NCBI RefSeq assembly: GCF_000422405.1
Contig: NZ_AULS01000022.1
Coordinates: forward strand, 1 to 59,462
Direction: 5' to 3'
Source of the DNA: Microbacterium luticocti DSM 19459
GTDB taxonomy: Bacteria > Actinomycetota > Actinomycetes > Actinomycetales > Microbacteriaceae
Length of the DNA stretch: 59,462 bases
Shown: positions 7,164 through 18,021 of the stretch, one piece after another
Layout of the letters: every line of letters begins with the position of its first letter
Position numbering within the stretch: position 1 is the stretch's first letter
Notes under the pieces: generated by a model
The model's input: only the letters and a program-made list of their open reading frames with translations
Told to the model about the DNA's origin: nothing
Database searches by the model: none
Position numbers and translations under genes: made by a program

Positions 7164-8626
7164 CCACGATCGCGGCCGCTCGGGCCGCGGCACCGCGTCA
7201 TGTGGTCGAGGCGCAGCCGATGCGCTACCCCGACGTCGACGACACCGACGTGATGACCCGGCGCGGCTGGCTGCTCGTGCAGCTGGGGTTCCTGTGCCCC
7301 GGATCGGCGCAGGTGCTCGCGGGCAACCGCCGGCTCGGCCGGTTCGGTCTGGGTGCCACCGTGCTGATGTGGGTGCTGCTGATCGCCACCGCCGTCACCG
7401 CCGCGCTGTCGCCGTCGACGTTGGCGTCGATCATGACGGCATCCGTGCCGCTGCCCTGGGGCGGCCGCGCGTTCGTCGTCGCGTTCCTGGTGGCCCTGCT
7501 GATCATCGCCTACGCGGTGCTGTGGGTGGTGCTGGCCATCGACACGCTCCGGCTGGTGCGCCTGGTCAAGACCGGGTCGGTGGCACGGTTCGGCATCCTG
7601 CTGCTGGCGGCTTCGCTGATGGTCGCCTCCAGCGCCACCGCGGGCACCCTGGTCAGCAAAGTGGATGCCTTCAGCAGCGCTCTGGGCAGCATCTTCTCGG
7701 CCTCGGGGCCGCCGGTGCCGCCGTCCGACGGGTATTACAACATCCTGCTGCTGGGTGCCGACAGCGGAAAGGGCCGCGACTCGATGCGGTTCGACTCCAT
7801 CTCGGTGGTCTCGGTCAACGCCGAGACCGGACGCGTGGTGATCACCGGCATCCCGCGCGACCTCGAGGGCTTCCCGTTCCCGAAAGACAGCCCCATGCAC
7901 AAGCTGTACCCCGACGTGCACACCGGGCAGGCCGGCGCGAACTGAGGGTGGACCGGCGCGATCAACCAGCTCAACACCGAGTTGGAGGTCTGCCGCGACG
8001 GCGCCAAGATCTACCCCGACGCACAGCGCCAGGGCTCGGACCCGGGGGTCGAGGCGACCAAGGATGCCGCGGAGGGGCTGCTCGGTATCAAGATCCCGTA
8101 CTACGCGTTCATCGACATGGCCGGGTTCGCGGCTCTGGTCGACGCCCTGGGCGGGGTGAACATCACCGTCACCGAGCGGCTGCCCGAGGGCGGCGGGCCG
8201 AAATACCCGGGGCAGCCGGTCGACGAGTGGGCCACCGGGTGGATCGAGAAGGGCCCGCAGCTGATGGACGGCAAGACCGCCCAGTGGTACGCGCGCAGCC
8301 GCAAGACCACCAGCGACTGGGACCGCATGAAGCGGCAGCGCCAGCTGCAGGAGGCGATCCTCAAGCAGTTCACGCCGTCGACGGTGCTCAACCGATTCGA
8401 GCAGATCGCGAAGGCCGGTGAACATCTCGTCAAGACCGACATCCCCTCGTCGATGCTGGGCTACTTCACCGACCTGGCGATCAAGGCGAAGGGGCAGAAG
8501 GTCACCACGATCGAGCTGACCCCGGCGCAGGACGTCGACCAGACGCATCCCGACATCGCCTATGTGCACGAGCTCGTGCACAAGGCGCTGCATCCGCCGA
8601 CACCGACCCCGGCGCCGAAGGGGTGA
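7160..8626 (+). pseudogene. LytR-CpsA-Psr (LCP) family ligase with internal in-frame TGA
   Basis: LCP enzymes transfer undecaprenyl-linked glycopolymers (teichoic acid, arabinogalactan, capsule) onto peptidoglycan outside the cell. Residues 1-190 hold the cytosolic N-terminus and three to four membrane helices. The LCP domain starts YYNILLLGADSGKGRDSMRFDS and includes TGIPRDLEGFPFP with the polyprenyl-phosphate-binding Arg/Asp residues. A TGA at 7943-7945 (codon 262) interrupts the frame after HTGQAGAN. The same frame continues without loss as GWTGAINQLNTELEVCRDG to a normal end at 8626. The downstream Cys in EVCRDG suggests the TGA replaces a disulfide-partner Cys codon (TGC/TGT). No good restart exists (TTG 7982 only). 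It may be a nonsense mutation, a sequencing error, or recoding. The overlaps with purE (GTGA) and the next gene (GTGA) are intact. Confidence 0.8.
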
Positions 8627-9744
8627 GCGCCGTGAGTGTGATGCTGCGCGTGGTGCTCGACCAGCTGGTCACGGCCACCCATCCCGACCTGGCGACGGCG
8701 TCGCGCGAGTTGGCGCGCGCGCTGGTGCAGGCGCGGCCGAGCGGTTGCGAGGTGGGTGCGATCGTGCCGGCGGGCGCTGCCGAGCTCGATGTGCCGGGCC
8801 TGGGCGAGGTGCGCCGGATGGCGATGGGCCGGCGCGAACTGGCGGCGGCGTGGCAGTTGGGCGTGACCGCGGGCGCGGGCGGCGGCCTCATCCATTCGCC
8901 GACGCTGCTGGCGCCGCTGGTGCGGCACGACCGGGTCAACGACCACGATCAGACCGTGGTGACGCTGTGGCACCTGCGCCCGTGGGAACACCCCGACGAG
9001 GTGCCGCGGGCGCTGCAATCGTGGGCGAAGGCGATGCTCAAGCGGGTGCGCCGCCACGCCGATGCCGTGGTGGTGCCCACGCACGCGATGGCCGAGCGGC
9101 TGGCCGAGCTGACCGACCTGGGCGGACGCATCCGCGTGATCGCGGGGGCGGCGCCCGCCGGTTTCGCGGTGCCGACGGATGCCGTCGGCCGACGTCGCAC
9201 GATGACCCTGCCCGAGGCGCTGATGGTGCTGATCGGCGACGCGTCGCCGTCGTCGGGGCTCGCGGCCGGGTTCCGCGCGATCGCGGCCTCGGGTGCCGAC
9301 CTGCCGATCGTCGTGCTCGACGCGCGCGACGGCGAGGAGCCGGCCATCGTCGAACTCGCCCAGGCGGCGGGGATCGGTGAGCATCGGGTGCATGTGCGGC
9401 CGGGGCTGGATGCCGCCGACCGCGCGGCGATCCTCGACGCGGCGGCGATCGTGCTGGCGCCGGGGCGGCGCAGCGGCTTTCCGTGGCGGGTGGTCGAGGC
9501 GATGGCCCTCGGTGTGCCGGTGGTGGCTGCGGCATCCGCCGACCACCGGGAGGTGATCTTCGAGGGCGGACGGGTCGTCGGAGACGGGGCGGACGACGCC
9601 GAGGCGTTGGGGGATGCCGCAGCCGACGCGCTGTCGTCGATCGCCGGCCTCGAGCGGCTCGCGGTGCTGGCCGGCGATCGCGGCCGGGCGTTCTCGTGGC
9701 GTGAGGCCGCCGACCGCGTCTGGCAGCTGCACGCCGACCTCTGA
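8623..9744 (+). CDS. GT4-type (GT-B) glycosyltransferase
   Basis: The 373-residue protein has a GT-B fold pattern. The N-terminal half contains SRELARALV, IHSPTLLAPL and VTLWHLRPWEHPDEVPRAL, then DAVVVPTHAMAERL. The C-terminal donor domain has VHVRPGLDAADRAAILDAAAIVLAPGRRSGFPWRVVEAMALGVPVVAA, the GT4 nucleotide-sugar binding block with its E-x-MA-x-G-x-P motif. No membrane segment is seen, so it should act at the cytosolic face of the membrane. The start overlaps the LCP gene by 4 bp; a second GTG at 8632 is possible. Acceptor and sugar cannot be told from sequence. The context points to assembly of the polymer that the LCP ligase would attach. Confidence 0.85.
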   Translation: MSAVSVMLRVVLDQLVTATHPDLATASRELARALVQARPSGCEVGAIVPAGAAELDVPGLGEVRRMAMGRRELAAAWQLGVTAGAGGGLIHSPTLLAPLVRHDRVNDHDQTVVTLWHLRPWEHPDEVPRALQSWAKAMLKRVRRHADAVVVPTHAMAERLAELTDLGGRIRVIAGAAPAGFAVPTDAVGRRRTMTLPEALMVLIGDASPSSGLAAGFRAIAASGADLPIVVLDARDGEEPAIVELAQAAGIGEHRVHVRPGLDAADRAAILDAAAIVLAPGRRSGFPWRVVEAMALGVPVVAAASADHREVIFEGGRVVGDGADDAEALGDAAADALSSIAGLERLAVLAGDRGRAFSWREAADRVWQLHADL

Positions 9745-9851
9745 GGCGGCCCGGTCGCCCCGGCCGGTGTTCGAAAGCCGGAGGCCGGAGTCGAAGCGCG
9801 CCCCGGCTCGCGGCACGGGCGCGCTGCAGGCCCCGCCGCGCGGTGTCGCGC

Positions 9852-9937
9852 GTGCAGAACTCCTCCAATCCGGGCGTCGCGTGTGGCCAGAACCCCGTAG
9901 CGGGGGCGTCGGCATCGAAAGTGGAGGAGTTCTGCAC
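9852..9937. repeat. Palindromic intergenic repeat, CTCCTCCA family, copy 1
   Basis: The arms GTGCAGAACTCCTCCA (9852-9867) and TGGAGGAGTTCTGCAC (9922-9937) are perfect 16-bp inverted repeats separated by 54 bp. Two more copies lie at 41.9 and 42.1 kb. It lies in the 334-bp gap after the glycosyltransferase gene, which otherwise holds only the downstream promoter, and could serve as a transcription terminator. Confidence 0.8.
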
Positions 9938-10066
9938 CGCACACCCGCGCGTCCTCATCACGAGGCATCCCTCAACTGAGGCCCGAGGCATCCTCAACAC
10001 CCACTGAATACGGCGTGTCGCACCGGTGGATCTCAGACTCCGGTGGTAATCAGTCGTCACTTCCGC

Positions 10067-10072
10067 CACAAT
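10067..10072 (+). promoter_or_regulatory. Leaderless-type -10 hexamer CACAAT
   Basis: CACAAT followed by 6 nt and ATG 10079; this decides the start of the SH3-repeat protein, whose frame is open to 10043. Confidence 0.5.
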
Positions 10073-10078
10073 GTTCAC

Positions 10079-12259
10079 ATGTTCGCTCGTCGCCCTGCCC
10101 TGATGACCGTGCGCTGGCGCTGGGTCGTGCTCCTGCTGTCGGCGGTGCTCGGCGCCGCGGTGCTGACGGCGGTCGCGCCGGCGCCGCGGGCCCAGGCGGC
10201 CGAGCTGCCGGGCACGATCGTCGACGGCGGGTACATCATCTCCGACGCCGAGTTCTATCGGGCGAACGCGATGACCGAGGCGCAGATCCAGTCGTTTCTG
10301 AACGGCAAGGTCGGCTCGTGCGCGAAGGGCGCGACGTGCCTGAAGGACTACCGGGGCGATTTGACCGCGCGCAAGGCCGACACGTACTGCACGGCCATCG
10401 CGGCCGAGAAGAACGCGACCGCGGCACGCATGATCTACCGTGCGGCCACCGCGTGCCACATCAACCCGAAGGTGATCCTGGTGATGCTGCAGAAAGAGCA
10501 GGGGCTGATCACCTCGACCAAACCGAGTGCCTGGAACATCGAGCATGCGATGGGGCAGTCCTGCCCCGACACGCCGGCGGGATGCTCGGCGGCCGCGGCC
10601 GGCTTCTGGAACCAGGTGTACCTGGGGTCGCGGCAGATGCAGATCTACACGAAGTATCCGAGTTCGTTCGGGTACCGGGCCGGTCAGTACAACACGATCA
10701 AGTGGGCGCCCAGCGCGTCGTGCGGCACGTCGAAGGTGTTCATCAAGAACCAGGCGACCGCGAACCTGTACAACTACACCCCGTATCGCCCGAACATCGC
10801 CGCGTTGGCCGCGGGCTACGGCACGGGCGACGCCTGCTCGACGTACGGCAACCGCAACTTCTACAACTACTACGTGGCGTGGTTCGCTCCCGGGGCGTCG
10901 GGTTCGAAGGGCGCGCCGGCCCAGGTGGGTGCGTGCACGGTTCCGGCGGCGGCGGATGTCGCGGGCCGCAGTGCGACCGCGACGGTGAACGTGCCGTCGG
11001 TGAACGTGCGCAAGGCTCCGACGACGCTGTGCGGCACGGGCGTGAGCACCCTGACCAAGGGAGCGACCGTGACGATCACCGGCACCTACGGTGCGTGGTC
11101 GCGGATCACCTCCGGCGGCGGCACGGCGTGGGTGACGACGGCGTACCTGGCGGCGGGATCCTCGACCACGGGGGGCGGCGGCGGTTCGCCGGCGTCGACC
11201 GGGTGCGCGCAGCCGGCGACGGTGACGAGCGCCTCGGGCACCGCGGTGGTGACGGTGGCGGCGCTGAACGCGCGTACCGCGCCGTCGACGGACTGCGACA
11301 CGGGCGTGCAGACGATCAGGATCGGGCAGAAGTACACCCGCACCGGCACGTCGGGGGTGTGGTGGCGGCTGAACGTGGGGGGCAAGCAGCTGTGGGCGCA
11401 CAGCGACTATCTGGCTCTGGAGACGCCGGCGCCCGCGCCGACGGCGACCCCGAAGCCCACGCCCACCGCGACCGCGACGCCGAAGCCGACCCCGACGGCG
11501 ACGAGCACGCCCAAGCCGAAGCCCACGGCGACGGCGACCCCGAAGCCCAAGCCCACGGCGACGAGCACGCCGAAGCCGACGACAACACCTAAGCCCAAGC
11601 CGACCCCGACGACGGCACCCAAGCCGACGCCGAAGCCGACGACCCCGGCCCCGAAGCCGACGACCAAGAAGACGATCGCGGCGCTGAACCTGCGTGCCGC
11701 CGGCAGCATGTCGGCGAAGGTCGTGCTGGTGATCCCGAACGGCGGCACGGTGACGGTGCTGAAGACCAGCGGGTCGTGGAGCCAGGTGACCTACGGGTCC
11801 AAGTCCGGCTGGGTGGCGAACGCGTATCTGACAGGCACGTCGACGCCCGCGCCCGCGCCGAAGCCGCCGGCTGCGGCATCCGGCACTCAGCGGACCATCG
11901 CGGCGCTGAACCTGCGTGCGAGCGGCAGCATGTCGGCAAAGGTCGTACTGGTGATCCCGAACGGGGCCACGGTCAAGGTCGTCAAGACCAGCGGGTCGTG
12001 GAGCCAGGTGACGTACGCGTCGAAGACCGGCTGGGTGGCGAACGCGTACCTGACAGGTGCGTCGACGTCGAAGCCGGCCACCGCGACGAAGAAGACGATC
12101 GCGGCGCTCAACCTGCGTGCCGCCGGCAACATGTCAGCGAAGGTCCTGCGGGTGATCCCGAACGGCGCCGCGGTGAAGGTCGTCAAGACGAGCGGATCGT
12201 GGAGCCAGGTGACCTACGGGTCGACGACCGGCTGGGTGGCGAACACCTACCTGAGGTGA
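10079..12259 (+). CDS. Secreted lysozyme-like protein with SH3b repeats and Pro/Thr/Lys linker
   Basis: The precursor of about 726 residues starts with basic residues, a signal peptide ([20 protein letters not shown]) and a cleavage site near AQAAE. The first domain ([25 protein letters not shown] ... [20 protein letters not shown] ... MGQSCPDT ... [19 protein letters not shown]) matches an actinobacterial secreted lysozyme-like domain; the Glu of KEQG is the likely catalytic residue. Two diverged SH3b modules follow. Next comes a linker of about 75 residues of repeated TPKPTPTAT units, and then three near-identical SH3b repeats with [19 protein letters not shown] and [15 protein letters not shown]3b repeats usually bind wall polymers. 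The ATG at 10079 is chosen because of the CACAAT hexamer 6 nt before it. Confidence 0.85.
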   Translation: MFARRPALMTVRWRWVVLLLSAVLGAAVLTAVAPAPRAQAAELPGTIVDGGYIISDAEFYRANAMTEAQIQSFLNGKVGSCAKGATCLKDYRGDLTARKADTYCTAIAAEKNATAARMIYRAATACHINPKVILVMLQKEQGLITSTKPSAWNIEHAMGQSCPDTPAGCSAAAAGFWNQVYLGSRQMQIYTKYPSSFGYRAGQYNTIKWAPSASCGTSKVFIKNQATANLYNYTPYRPNIAALAAGYGTGDACSTYGNRNFYNYYVAWFAPGASGSKGAPAQVGACTVPAAADVAGRSATATVNVPSVNVRKAPTTLCGTGVSTLTKGATVTITGTYGAWSRITSGGGTAWVTTAYLAAGSSTTGGGGGSPASTGCAQPATVTSASGTAVVTVAALNARTAPSTDCDTGVQTIRIGQKYTRTGTSGVWWRLNVGGKQLWAHSDYLALETPAPAPTATPKPTPTATATPKPTPTATSTPKPKPTATATPKPKPTATSTPKPTTTPKPKPTPTTAPKPTPKPTTPAPKPTTKKTIAALNLRAAGSMSAKVVLVIPNGGTVTVLKTSGSWSQVTYGSKSGWVANAYLTGTSTPAPAPKPPAAASGTQRTIAALNLRASGSMSAKVVLVIPNGATVKVVKTSGSWSQVTYASKTGWVANAYLTGASTSKPATATKKTIAALNLRAAGNMSAKVLRVIPNGAAVKVVKTSGSWSQVTYGSTTGWVANTYLR

Positions 12260-12384
12260 ATGGTCGAGGCGCCACGCGCCTCAATCGAGGTGCCGAAACG
12301 CCGCAGGCGGCTCCCAGACGGGTCTCCACTAAGATTGCGGGTGGCCATCGAACAGTCCGCGGCGGCCGCTAGGACGACATACCC

Positions 12385-13260
12385 GTGACAATGACACTCG
12401 ACAAGAGCGCCTTCGACACACCCGGTCAGGGCCGAGGGCTCCTCGACGTCTTCAAATACCGCTACCTGTTGCGCCTGCTGATCAGCAAGGGCACGTCACT
12501 GCGGTATCGCAACTCGGTGCTCGGCTGGCTCTGGTCGTACGTGCGGCCGACGGTGCAGTTCCTCGTCTATTTCGTGGTCGTAGGGCACATCATCGGCGTG
12601 AGCCGCAGAGTCGATCTGTTTCCGCTCTATATGTTCTGCGGTCTCGTGATCGTCAACCTGTTCAATGAGGCCATCGGGGCCACAACGCGGTCGGTGGTCG
12701 ACAACAAGGCGCTCGTGCGCAAGATCTACCTCCCTCGCGAGCTGTTCCCGATCTCAGCCGTGATCGGTTCGTTCATCCACTTTCTGCCGCAGTTGATCGT
12801 GTTGCTGATCGTGGCCCTGCTCTTCGGCTGGGTGCCGACGTTCGCGTCGGTCGGCCTCATGCTGGCGAGCCTCGCCCTCGCGACGACCTTCGTGCTCGGC
12901 GTCGGGCTGACGTTCTCGGCGATCAACGTGCGCTTCCGTGACGCGCAGAACTTCATCGAGATCATCCGCACGGTCGCCACGTGGTCATCGCCCATCATGT
13001 ACACCTGGGTGATGGTGCAGAAGCCGCTTGAGCACCATCAGTGGATCTTCGAGATCTTCATGAGCAACCCCATCACTGTCGCGGTCGAGTTCTTCCACCA
13101 CGCGATCTGGGACTCCGTGGTCGCCCCCGAAAAACGGTTGGGATGGCCGCCCGATTTCGGATGGAATGTGCTCGCCTCCATCGGTGTGATCGTCGTTGTG
13201 ACGCTCATTGGCCAGCTCGTGTTCCGCCGCTTCGAGCGCACGTTCGCCCAGGATCTGTGA
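12385..13260 (+). CDS. Polysaccharide/teichoic acid ABC exporter, permease (Wzm/TagG-like)
   Basis: The 291-residue ABC-2 permease has the family pattern: an N-terminal amphipathic stretch (DVFKYRYLLRLLISKGTSLRYRNSVLGWLWSYVRPTVQFLVYF), six membrane helices, and the Wzm/TagG motif NSVLGWLW. It pairs with the ATPase encoded immediately downstream (ATGA overlap at 13258-13260) to export lipid-linked polymer across the membrane. The start is GTG 12385, with an alternative ATG two codons later. Directly downstream on the other strand are dTDP-rhamnose genes, which suggests a rhamnose-containing substrate. Upstream (12260-12384) nothing clear is seen. Confidence 0.9.
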   Translation: MTMTLDKSAFDTPGQGRGLLDVFKYRYLLRLLISKGTSLRYRNSVLGWLWSYVRPTVQFLVYFVVVGHIIGVSRRVDLFPLYMFCGLVIVNLFNEAIGATTRSVVDNKALVRKIYLPRELFPISAVIGSFIHFLPQLIVLLIVALLFGWVPTFASVGLMLASLALATTFVLGVGLTFSAINVRFRDAQNFIEIIRTVATWSSPIMYTWVMVQKPLEHHQWIFEIFMSNPITVAVEFFHHAIWDSVVAPEKRLGWPPDFGWNVLASIGVIVVVTLIGQLVFRRFERTFAQDL

Positions 13261-14006
13261 TGACCGCATTCCGTACTGCCACGGCACAGCCGGCCATCGT
13301 GCTCGACCACGTCTCGAAGTGGTTCAACAAGAGGTCCACGCGATCGTTCAAAGACACTTTCATCCACTGGATCAAGCGTCAGCCGGTGCGGTCGCAGCAG
13401 TTCCAGGCGCTCAAGGACGTCAGCTTCGTCATCAACGAGGGCGAGTCGGTGGCGGTCATGGGCCTCAACGGCTCGGGTAAGTCGACCACGCTCAAGATGG
13501 TCTCAGGAGTGCTGCGCCCGGACGAGGGCCAGGTGCTCACCCGCGGCCGGGTCGCCGGGCTCATCGAGGTCGGCGCGGGCTTCCACCCCGACCTCACCGG
13601 GCGTGAGAACGTCTTCCTCAACGCCGCGATCCTGGGCATGAGCGAGAAAGAGACCAAGGAACGGTTCGATGAGATCGTCGCGTTCAGCGAGATCGGCGAT
13701 TTCATCGACCAAGAGGTCAAGCACTATTCCTCGGGCATGTTCATGCGCCTGGCGTTCAGCGTGGCGATCCACGTCGAGCTCGACGTGCTGCTGGTCGACG
13801 AGGTGCTGTCGGTGGGCGACGCACCGTTCCGCGCCAAGTGCAACGCGAAGCTCAAAGAGATGGCCGAGCAGGGCGTCACGATGATGATCGTCAGCCACAG
13901 CGCCGGCCAGGTAAAGGAGCTGTGCAGCCGCGGCATCGTCATCCGCAAGGGTGAAGTCATCTTCGACGGCCCGATCGACGATGCACTGAAGGTGCTCGAG
14001 CAGTAG
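13260..14006 (+). CDS. Polysaccharide/teichoic acid ABC exporter, ATPase (Wzt/TagH-like)
   Basis: The 248-residue nucleotide-binding protein has Walker A GLNGSGKST (about 68-76), the Wzt/TagH-specific segment EVGAGFHPDLTGRENVFLNAAILGM, signature YSSGMFMRLAFSVAI, Walker B VLLVDEVLSVGD and the H-loop IVSHS. The N-terminal insertion FNKRSTRSFKDTFIHWIKR before KDVSFVINEGES is typical of TagH/RfbE proteins. It lacks the long C-terminal carbohydrate-binding domain of O9a-type Wzt, so substrate recognition resembles TagH-type exporters. ATG 13260 overlaps the permease stop; a longer frame into the permease gene is rejected. Confidence 0.93.
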   Translation: MTAFRTATAQPAIVLDHVSKWFNKRSTRSFKDTFIHWIKRQPVRSQQFQALKDVSFVINEGESVAVMGLNGSGKSTTLKMVSGVLRPDEGQVLTRGRVAGLIEVGAGFHPDLTGRENVFLNAAILGMSEKETKERFDEIVAFSEIGDFIDQEVKHYSSGMFMRLAFSVAIHVELDVLLVDEVLSVGDAPFRAKCNAKLKEMAEQGVTMMIVSHSAGQVKELCSRGIVIRKGEVIFDGPIDDALKVLEQ

Positions 14007-14009
14007 CAC

Positions 14010-15416
14010 TCAGGCCAGATACGCTTGCAGGCCCGCCACCGCATCAGTCGGTATGAACCCTGTCTGTGCGATCTTGCCGAGGTCGAGCACGCTGTTGCGC
14101 GGGCGGGGCGCGACGGGTCCTGACGCCTGCGCGAAGTAGTCCTCGGTCGACACGCCGGTGACCCGCGCGGGGTCATGGCCCGTGAGCGTGAACACCTGCC
14201 GGGCGATCTGGGCCCAACTGGCCGGCTCGCCGGTCGAGGTCAGGTTGTAGACACCGTACGGCGCCGACGTGTCGAGCAGGTGGCGGATGCCGCGGGCCAG
14301 ATCGTCGGTGAAGGTCGGCCGCCCGATCTGGTCGTCGACGACGCGCGGGTCGATGCCGCGGTCGGCGAGCGACGCCATGGTGTGCACGAAGTTCTTGCCG
14401 TCGCCGATCACCCATGACGTGCGCACGATGTAGTGCCGGGGCGCCGTGGCGACCACCGCGTCGCCGGCCGCCTTCGTCTGCCCGTACACGCCGAGCGGGC
14501 ACACCGGGTCGTCCTCGCGGTAGGGGCGGTCGAGCGTGCCGTCGAACACGTAGTCGCTCGAGACGTGCACGAGCGTGACGCCGTTCTGCGCCGCGACCCG
14601 CGCGAGCGCACCCACGCCGGCGACGTTCGCCGCCCAGGCCGCCCGGCGACCGTCGGGCGTCTCCGCCGTGTCGACGGCCGTGTACGCGGCGGCGTTGATG
14701 ATCGTGTCGTAGTCACGCCAGCGTCGCCGGGACTCGAGGTCGGGCGCAGCCAGGTCGATCTCGTCTCGCGTCGCATACTCGACGTGCGACACGCCGCCGA
14801 ACTCGGCGCGCAGCGCCCGACCGAGCTGCCCGTTCGCCCCGACCACGAGGGTCTTGCGCGGTGGCACGGGTGTGACGTCTGCGAGGCGGGGGTGCGAGGC
14901 ATCCTTCGCCGACAACTCGGCACGATCGAGCGGGATGGGCCAGGCGATCGCGGCGGTCTTGTCGGCGAGGTTCAGGAACGTGTACTGTGCGTCGGGCGAC
15001 CAGTGGTCGTTGACCAGGTAGACGTAGGCGGTGTCGGGTTCGAGCGTCTGGTAGGCGTTGCCGACGCCGCGCGGCACGAACACGGCGCGCGACGGGTCGA
15101 GTTCGCAGGTGAACACCGTGCCGAACGAGGGCCCCTCGCGCAGGTCGACCCATGCGCCGAAGATGCGGCCGGTGGCGACCGAGACGAACTTGTCCCATGG
15201 CTCGGCATGGATGCCACGGGTCGTGCCGACGGCATCGTTGAACGAGATGTTGTTCTGCACCGGGCCGAAATCGGGCAGGCCCTCGGCGGTCATCTTCTCG
15301 CGCTGCCAGTTCTCTTTGAACCAGCCGCGGTTGTCGCCGTGGACGGGCAGCTCCCACACCGTCAGCCCCGGGATCGGTGTCGTCGTCGCGGCCAGCGCCT
15401 TGCCGTATTCGGTCAT
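14010..15416 (-). CDS. rmlCD: Bifunctional dTDP-4-dehydrorhamnose 3,5-epimerase / reductase (RmlC-RmlD fusion)
   Basis: The 468-residue fusion performs the last two steps to dTDP-L-rhamnose. Residues 1-185 are a cupin epimerase (GDNRGWFKENWQREKM, NNISFNDAVGTTRGIHAEPWDKFV with the catalytic His, VFVPRGVGNAYQTLEPDTAY). Residues 190-468 are an NAD(P)-binding reductase (LVVGANGQLGRALRAEFGG, SSDYVFDGTLDRPYREDD, VYGQTKAAGD with the Tyr-Lys pair, RTSWVIGDG). The fusion is usual in Microbacteriaceae and relatives. The start at ATG 15416 is chosen over longer frames because it begins the epimerase homology and leaves a 10-bp gap after rmlB. It converges with the exporter ATPase gene. Confidence 0.93.
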   Translation of the reverse strand: MTEYGKALAATTTPIPGLTVWELPVHGDNRGWFKENWQREKMTAEGLPDFGPVQNNISFNDAVGTTRGIHAEPWDKFVSVATGRIFGAWVDLREGPSFGTVFTCELDPSRAVFVPRGVGNAYQTLEPDTAYVYLVNDHWSPDAQYTFLNLADKTAAIAWPIPLDRAELSAKDASHPRLADVTPVPPRKTLVVGANGQLGRALRAEFGGVSHVEYATRDEIDLAAPDLESRRRWRDYDTIINAAAYTAVDTAETPDGRRAAWAANVAGVGALARVAAQNGVTLVHVSSDYVFDGTLDRPYREDDPVCPLGVYGQTKAAGDAVVATAPRHYIVRTSWVIGDGKNFVHTMASLADRGIDPRVVDDQIGRPTFTDDLARGIRHLLDTSAPYGVYNLTSTGEPASWAQIARQVFTLTGHDPARVTGVSTEDYFAQASGPVAPRPRNSVLDLGKIAQTGFIPTDAVAGLQAYLA

Positions 15417-15426
15417 GGCGGGTGCC

Positions 15427-16473
<1,047 letters not shown>

Positions 16474-17703
16474 TCACAGCACGGTGGCCAGCGCGTCGAG
16501 GCCTTGAGTGAAAACGGGTGCGAAGCGCGTGATCTCGTGATCGGTGACGCGATGTGCATGTGCTCGTGTACGCCACGAAGACACGGCTTCGATGACCCGC
16601 GTGATGGTCGCGTGGGCATGCTCCGGTGTGAGACCGAACAGTGGGGCACAGTCGAGCAGTGCACGTGCTTCGTCGACAGGGTCGGTGGCGCCTGCGATCG
16701 TGGTGCGTCGCGAGTGCTGGTCAGGATCCGGATTCACATCGAAGACCGGTGACAGTCGCCAGCCGTTCTTTGCGCGAAGGAACCCGTGATTGCGCAGGTG
16801 ATCATCTGTGTTGTGGACCGCCACAGAGAAGGCGATGCGGGCCCATAGTTGGGCAAGGTCTGCTGATGCCTGGGGCGAGACAGTGCTGAGAGCGTCGGCG
16901 ACATCGAGGTAATCATGAGTCTCGCCGTCGTCGGCCTCCAGCAGGGTCAACGCGCTGATGTAACCGATGCGATGCCCGGTCTCGCGATCGAACCGCTCAA
17001 TGAGAAGGACGGCCCGGCCTGACACCTCGACAAGGGATGAGCGGGGGCATGCGATCCCGGCGTGTTCGGCGAGGTCGAGTACGATCTTCTCCCAGCGCAT
17101 GACATCCCATTCATCTGCGCTGTGTCCGAACTTCGCGATCAGTAGTCGCTCATCGTCGGCGATCGATGCTTTTGGCCTCGCTCCACCCAGTGAGCCCGAA
17201 CCGGCGTCAAGAAGTGCTTTGAGGGCTTCTTCGGGAGGATCGTCTCGACCGGCTTCTTCGGCAGCGCGCATGAGTCGGGGGAGTGCGACCAGCTTCGGTA
17301 CATCGGTGCCGGGATGCTCGAACTCACCGCCCGCAGTCTTTGCCACGCGTAGGGCGCCCTGGCGGGTCTGGTCAGAGACTCCGAGAAGGTAGTCGACGTC
17401 GTCGAGTGTGCGTGCTGAGCGCTGCTCACGTCGGGCCAGCGCTCGCTCTCGCTTGGCTATCAGATTCCGTCCCCAGCGATCAGGAGCAGCATCCTGCAGT
17501 GCCCGAGGGAGCCCCTGTGCAGAGTGGTGTGGGCCGCGGACGAGTGGGAGCGCGGGCTCGAGTGCGTATCCGCCGTGCCGTGACAGGTATGTGTCGGCGT
17601 AGTCGAAGGTCGTCGACAGTCTCCGGTTGCGCACGGAGGTTCGTAGTCTGCCGACCTCGGACGTTGAACCTGCGAGCTCGGTGTAGACGACGACCTCGGT
17701 CAT
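16474..17703 (-). CDS. hipA: HipA-family serine/threonine kinase toxin
   Basis: The 409-residue HipA-like kinase has an N-terminal subdomain (TYLSRHGGYALEPALPLV ... QDAAPDRWGRNLIAKR), a Gly-rich loop GSLGGARPKASI, the ATP-binding Lys of LLIAKF, and SALTLLEADDGE. The catalytic loop is AVHNTDDHLRNHGF (N-x-D-x-H-x2-N pattern) and the metal-binding segment LSPVFDVNPDP. In characterised systems HipA phosphorylates glutamyl-tRNA synthetase or related targets and causes dormancy; HipB neutralises it. The start ATG overlaps the antitoxin stop (ATGA). GC content is lower than in the flanking rml genes. All kinase motifs are present, so it looks active. Confidence 0.9.
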   Translation of the reverse strand: MTEVVVYTELAGSTSEVGRLRTSVRNRRLSTTFDYADTYLSRHGGYALEPALPLVRGPHHSAQGLPRALQDAAPDRWGRNLIAKRERALARREQRSARTLDDVDYLLGVSDQTRQGALRVAKTAGGEFEHPGTDVPKLVALPRLMRAAEEAGRDDPPEEALKALLDAGSGSLGGARPKASIADDERLLIAKFGHSADEWDVMRWEKIVLDLAEHAGIACPRSSLVEVSGRAVLLIERFDRETGHRIGYISALTLLEADDGETHDYLDVADALSTVSPQASADLAQLWARIAFSVAVHNTDDHLRNHGFLRAKNGWRLSPVFDVNPDPDQHSRRTTIAGATDPVDEARALLDCAPLFGLTPEHAHATITRVIEAVSSWRTRAHAHRVTDHEITRFAPVFTQGLDALATVL

Positions 17704-17999
17704 GAGCGCACGCGCTTGGGAAGGATCTGGTCGGCGCGGGCACGGCCGAGATCGGTTTCATACGGATCGGTCGCGGTGACGATGCGGTCGAGCACGTCGA
17801 GCGCGCGCGCGACGGCCAGTACTGCTCCGAATCCGACACCGAGGTCGCCCGCCTCGATCTTGGTGATCGTTGCGCGCCCGACACCTGCCCGCTCGGCGAC
17901 TTGTTGTGCGGTCAGACCCTGCAATCGCCGCCACGCTCCCAACTGTTCACCGATGGTGGCGGCAGAGCGGACGACCTTTGCCGCAGGAGGACGGATCAT
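17700..17999 (-). CDS. hipB: HipB-family Xre/HTH antitoxin
   Basis: The 99-residue DNA-binding protein has the helix-turn-helix IGEQLGAWRRLQGLTAQQVAERAGVGRATITKIEAGDLGVGFGAVLAVARALDV, followed by a C-terminal tail that in HipB proteins contacts the toxin. ATG 17999 is chosen over the longer frame at 18020 because an AAGGAG site lies 5 nt upstream. It is the first gene of the pair and presumably represses its own promoter through the palindromes at 18022-18051. Confidence 0.88.
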   Translation of the reverse strand: MIRPPAAKVVRSAATIGEQLGAWRRLQGLTAQQVAERAGVGRATITKIEAGDLGVGFGAVLAVARALDVLDRIVTATDPYETDLGRARADQILPKRVRS

Positions 18000-18021
18000 G
18001 ACTGCTCCTTGTGCACGCAAT

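Noticed and set aside
7943..7990. Selenocysteine insertion at the LCP TGA
   Set aside because: LCP proteins are not known selenoproteins and no strong hairpin directly after the TGA could be confirmed by eye. It is kept only as a low-probability alternative in the finding.
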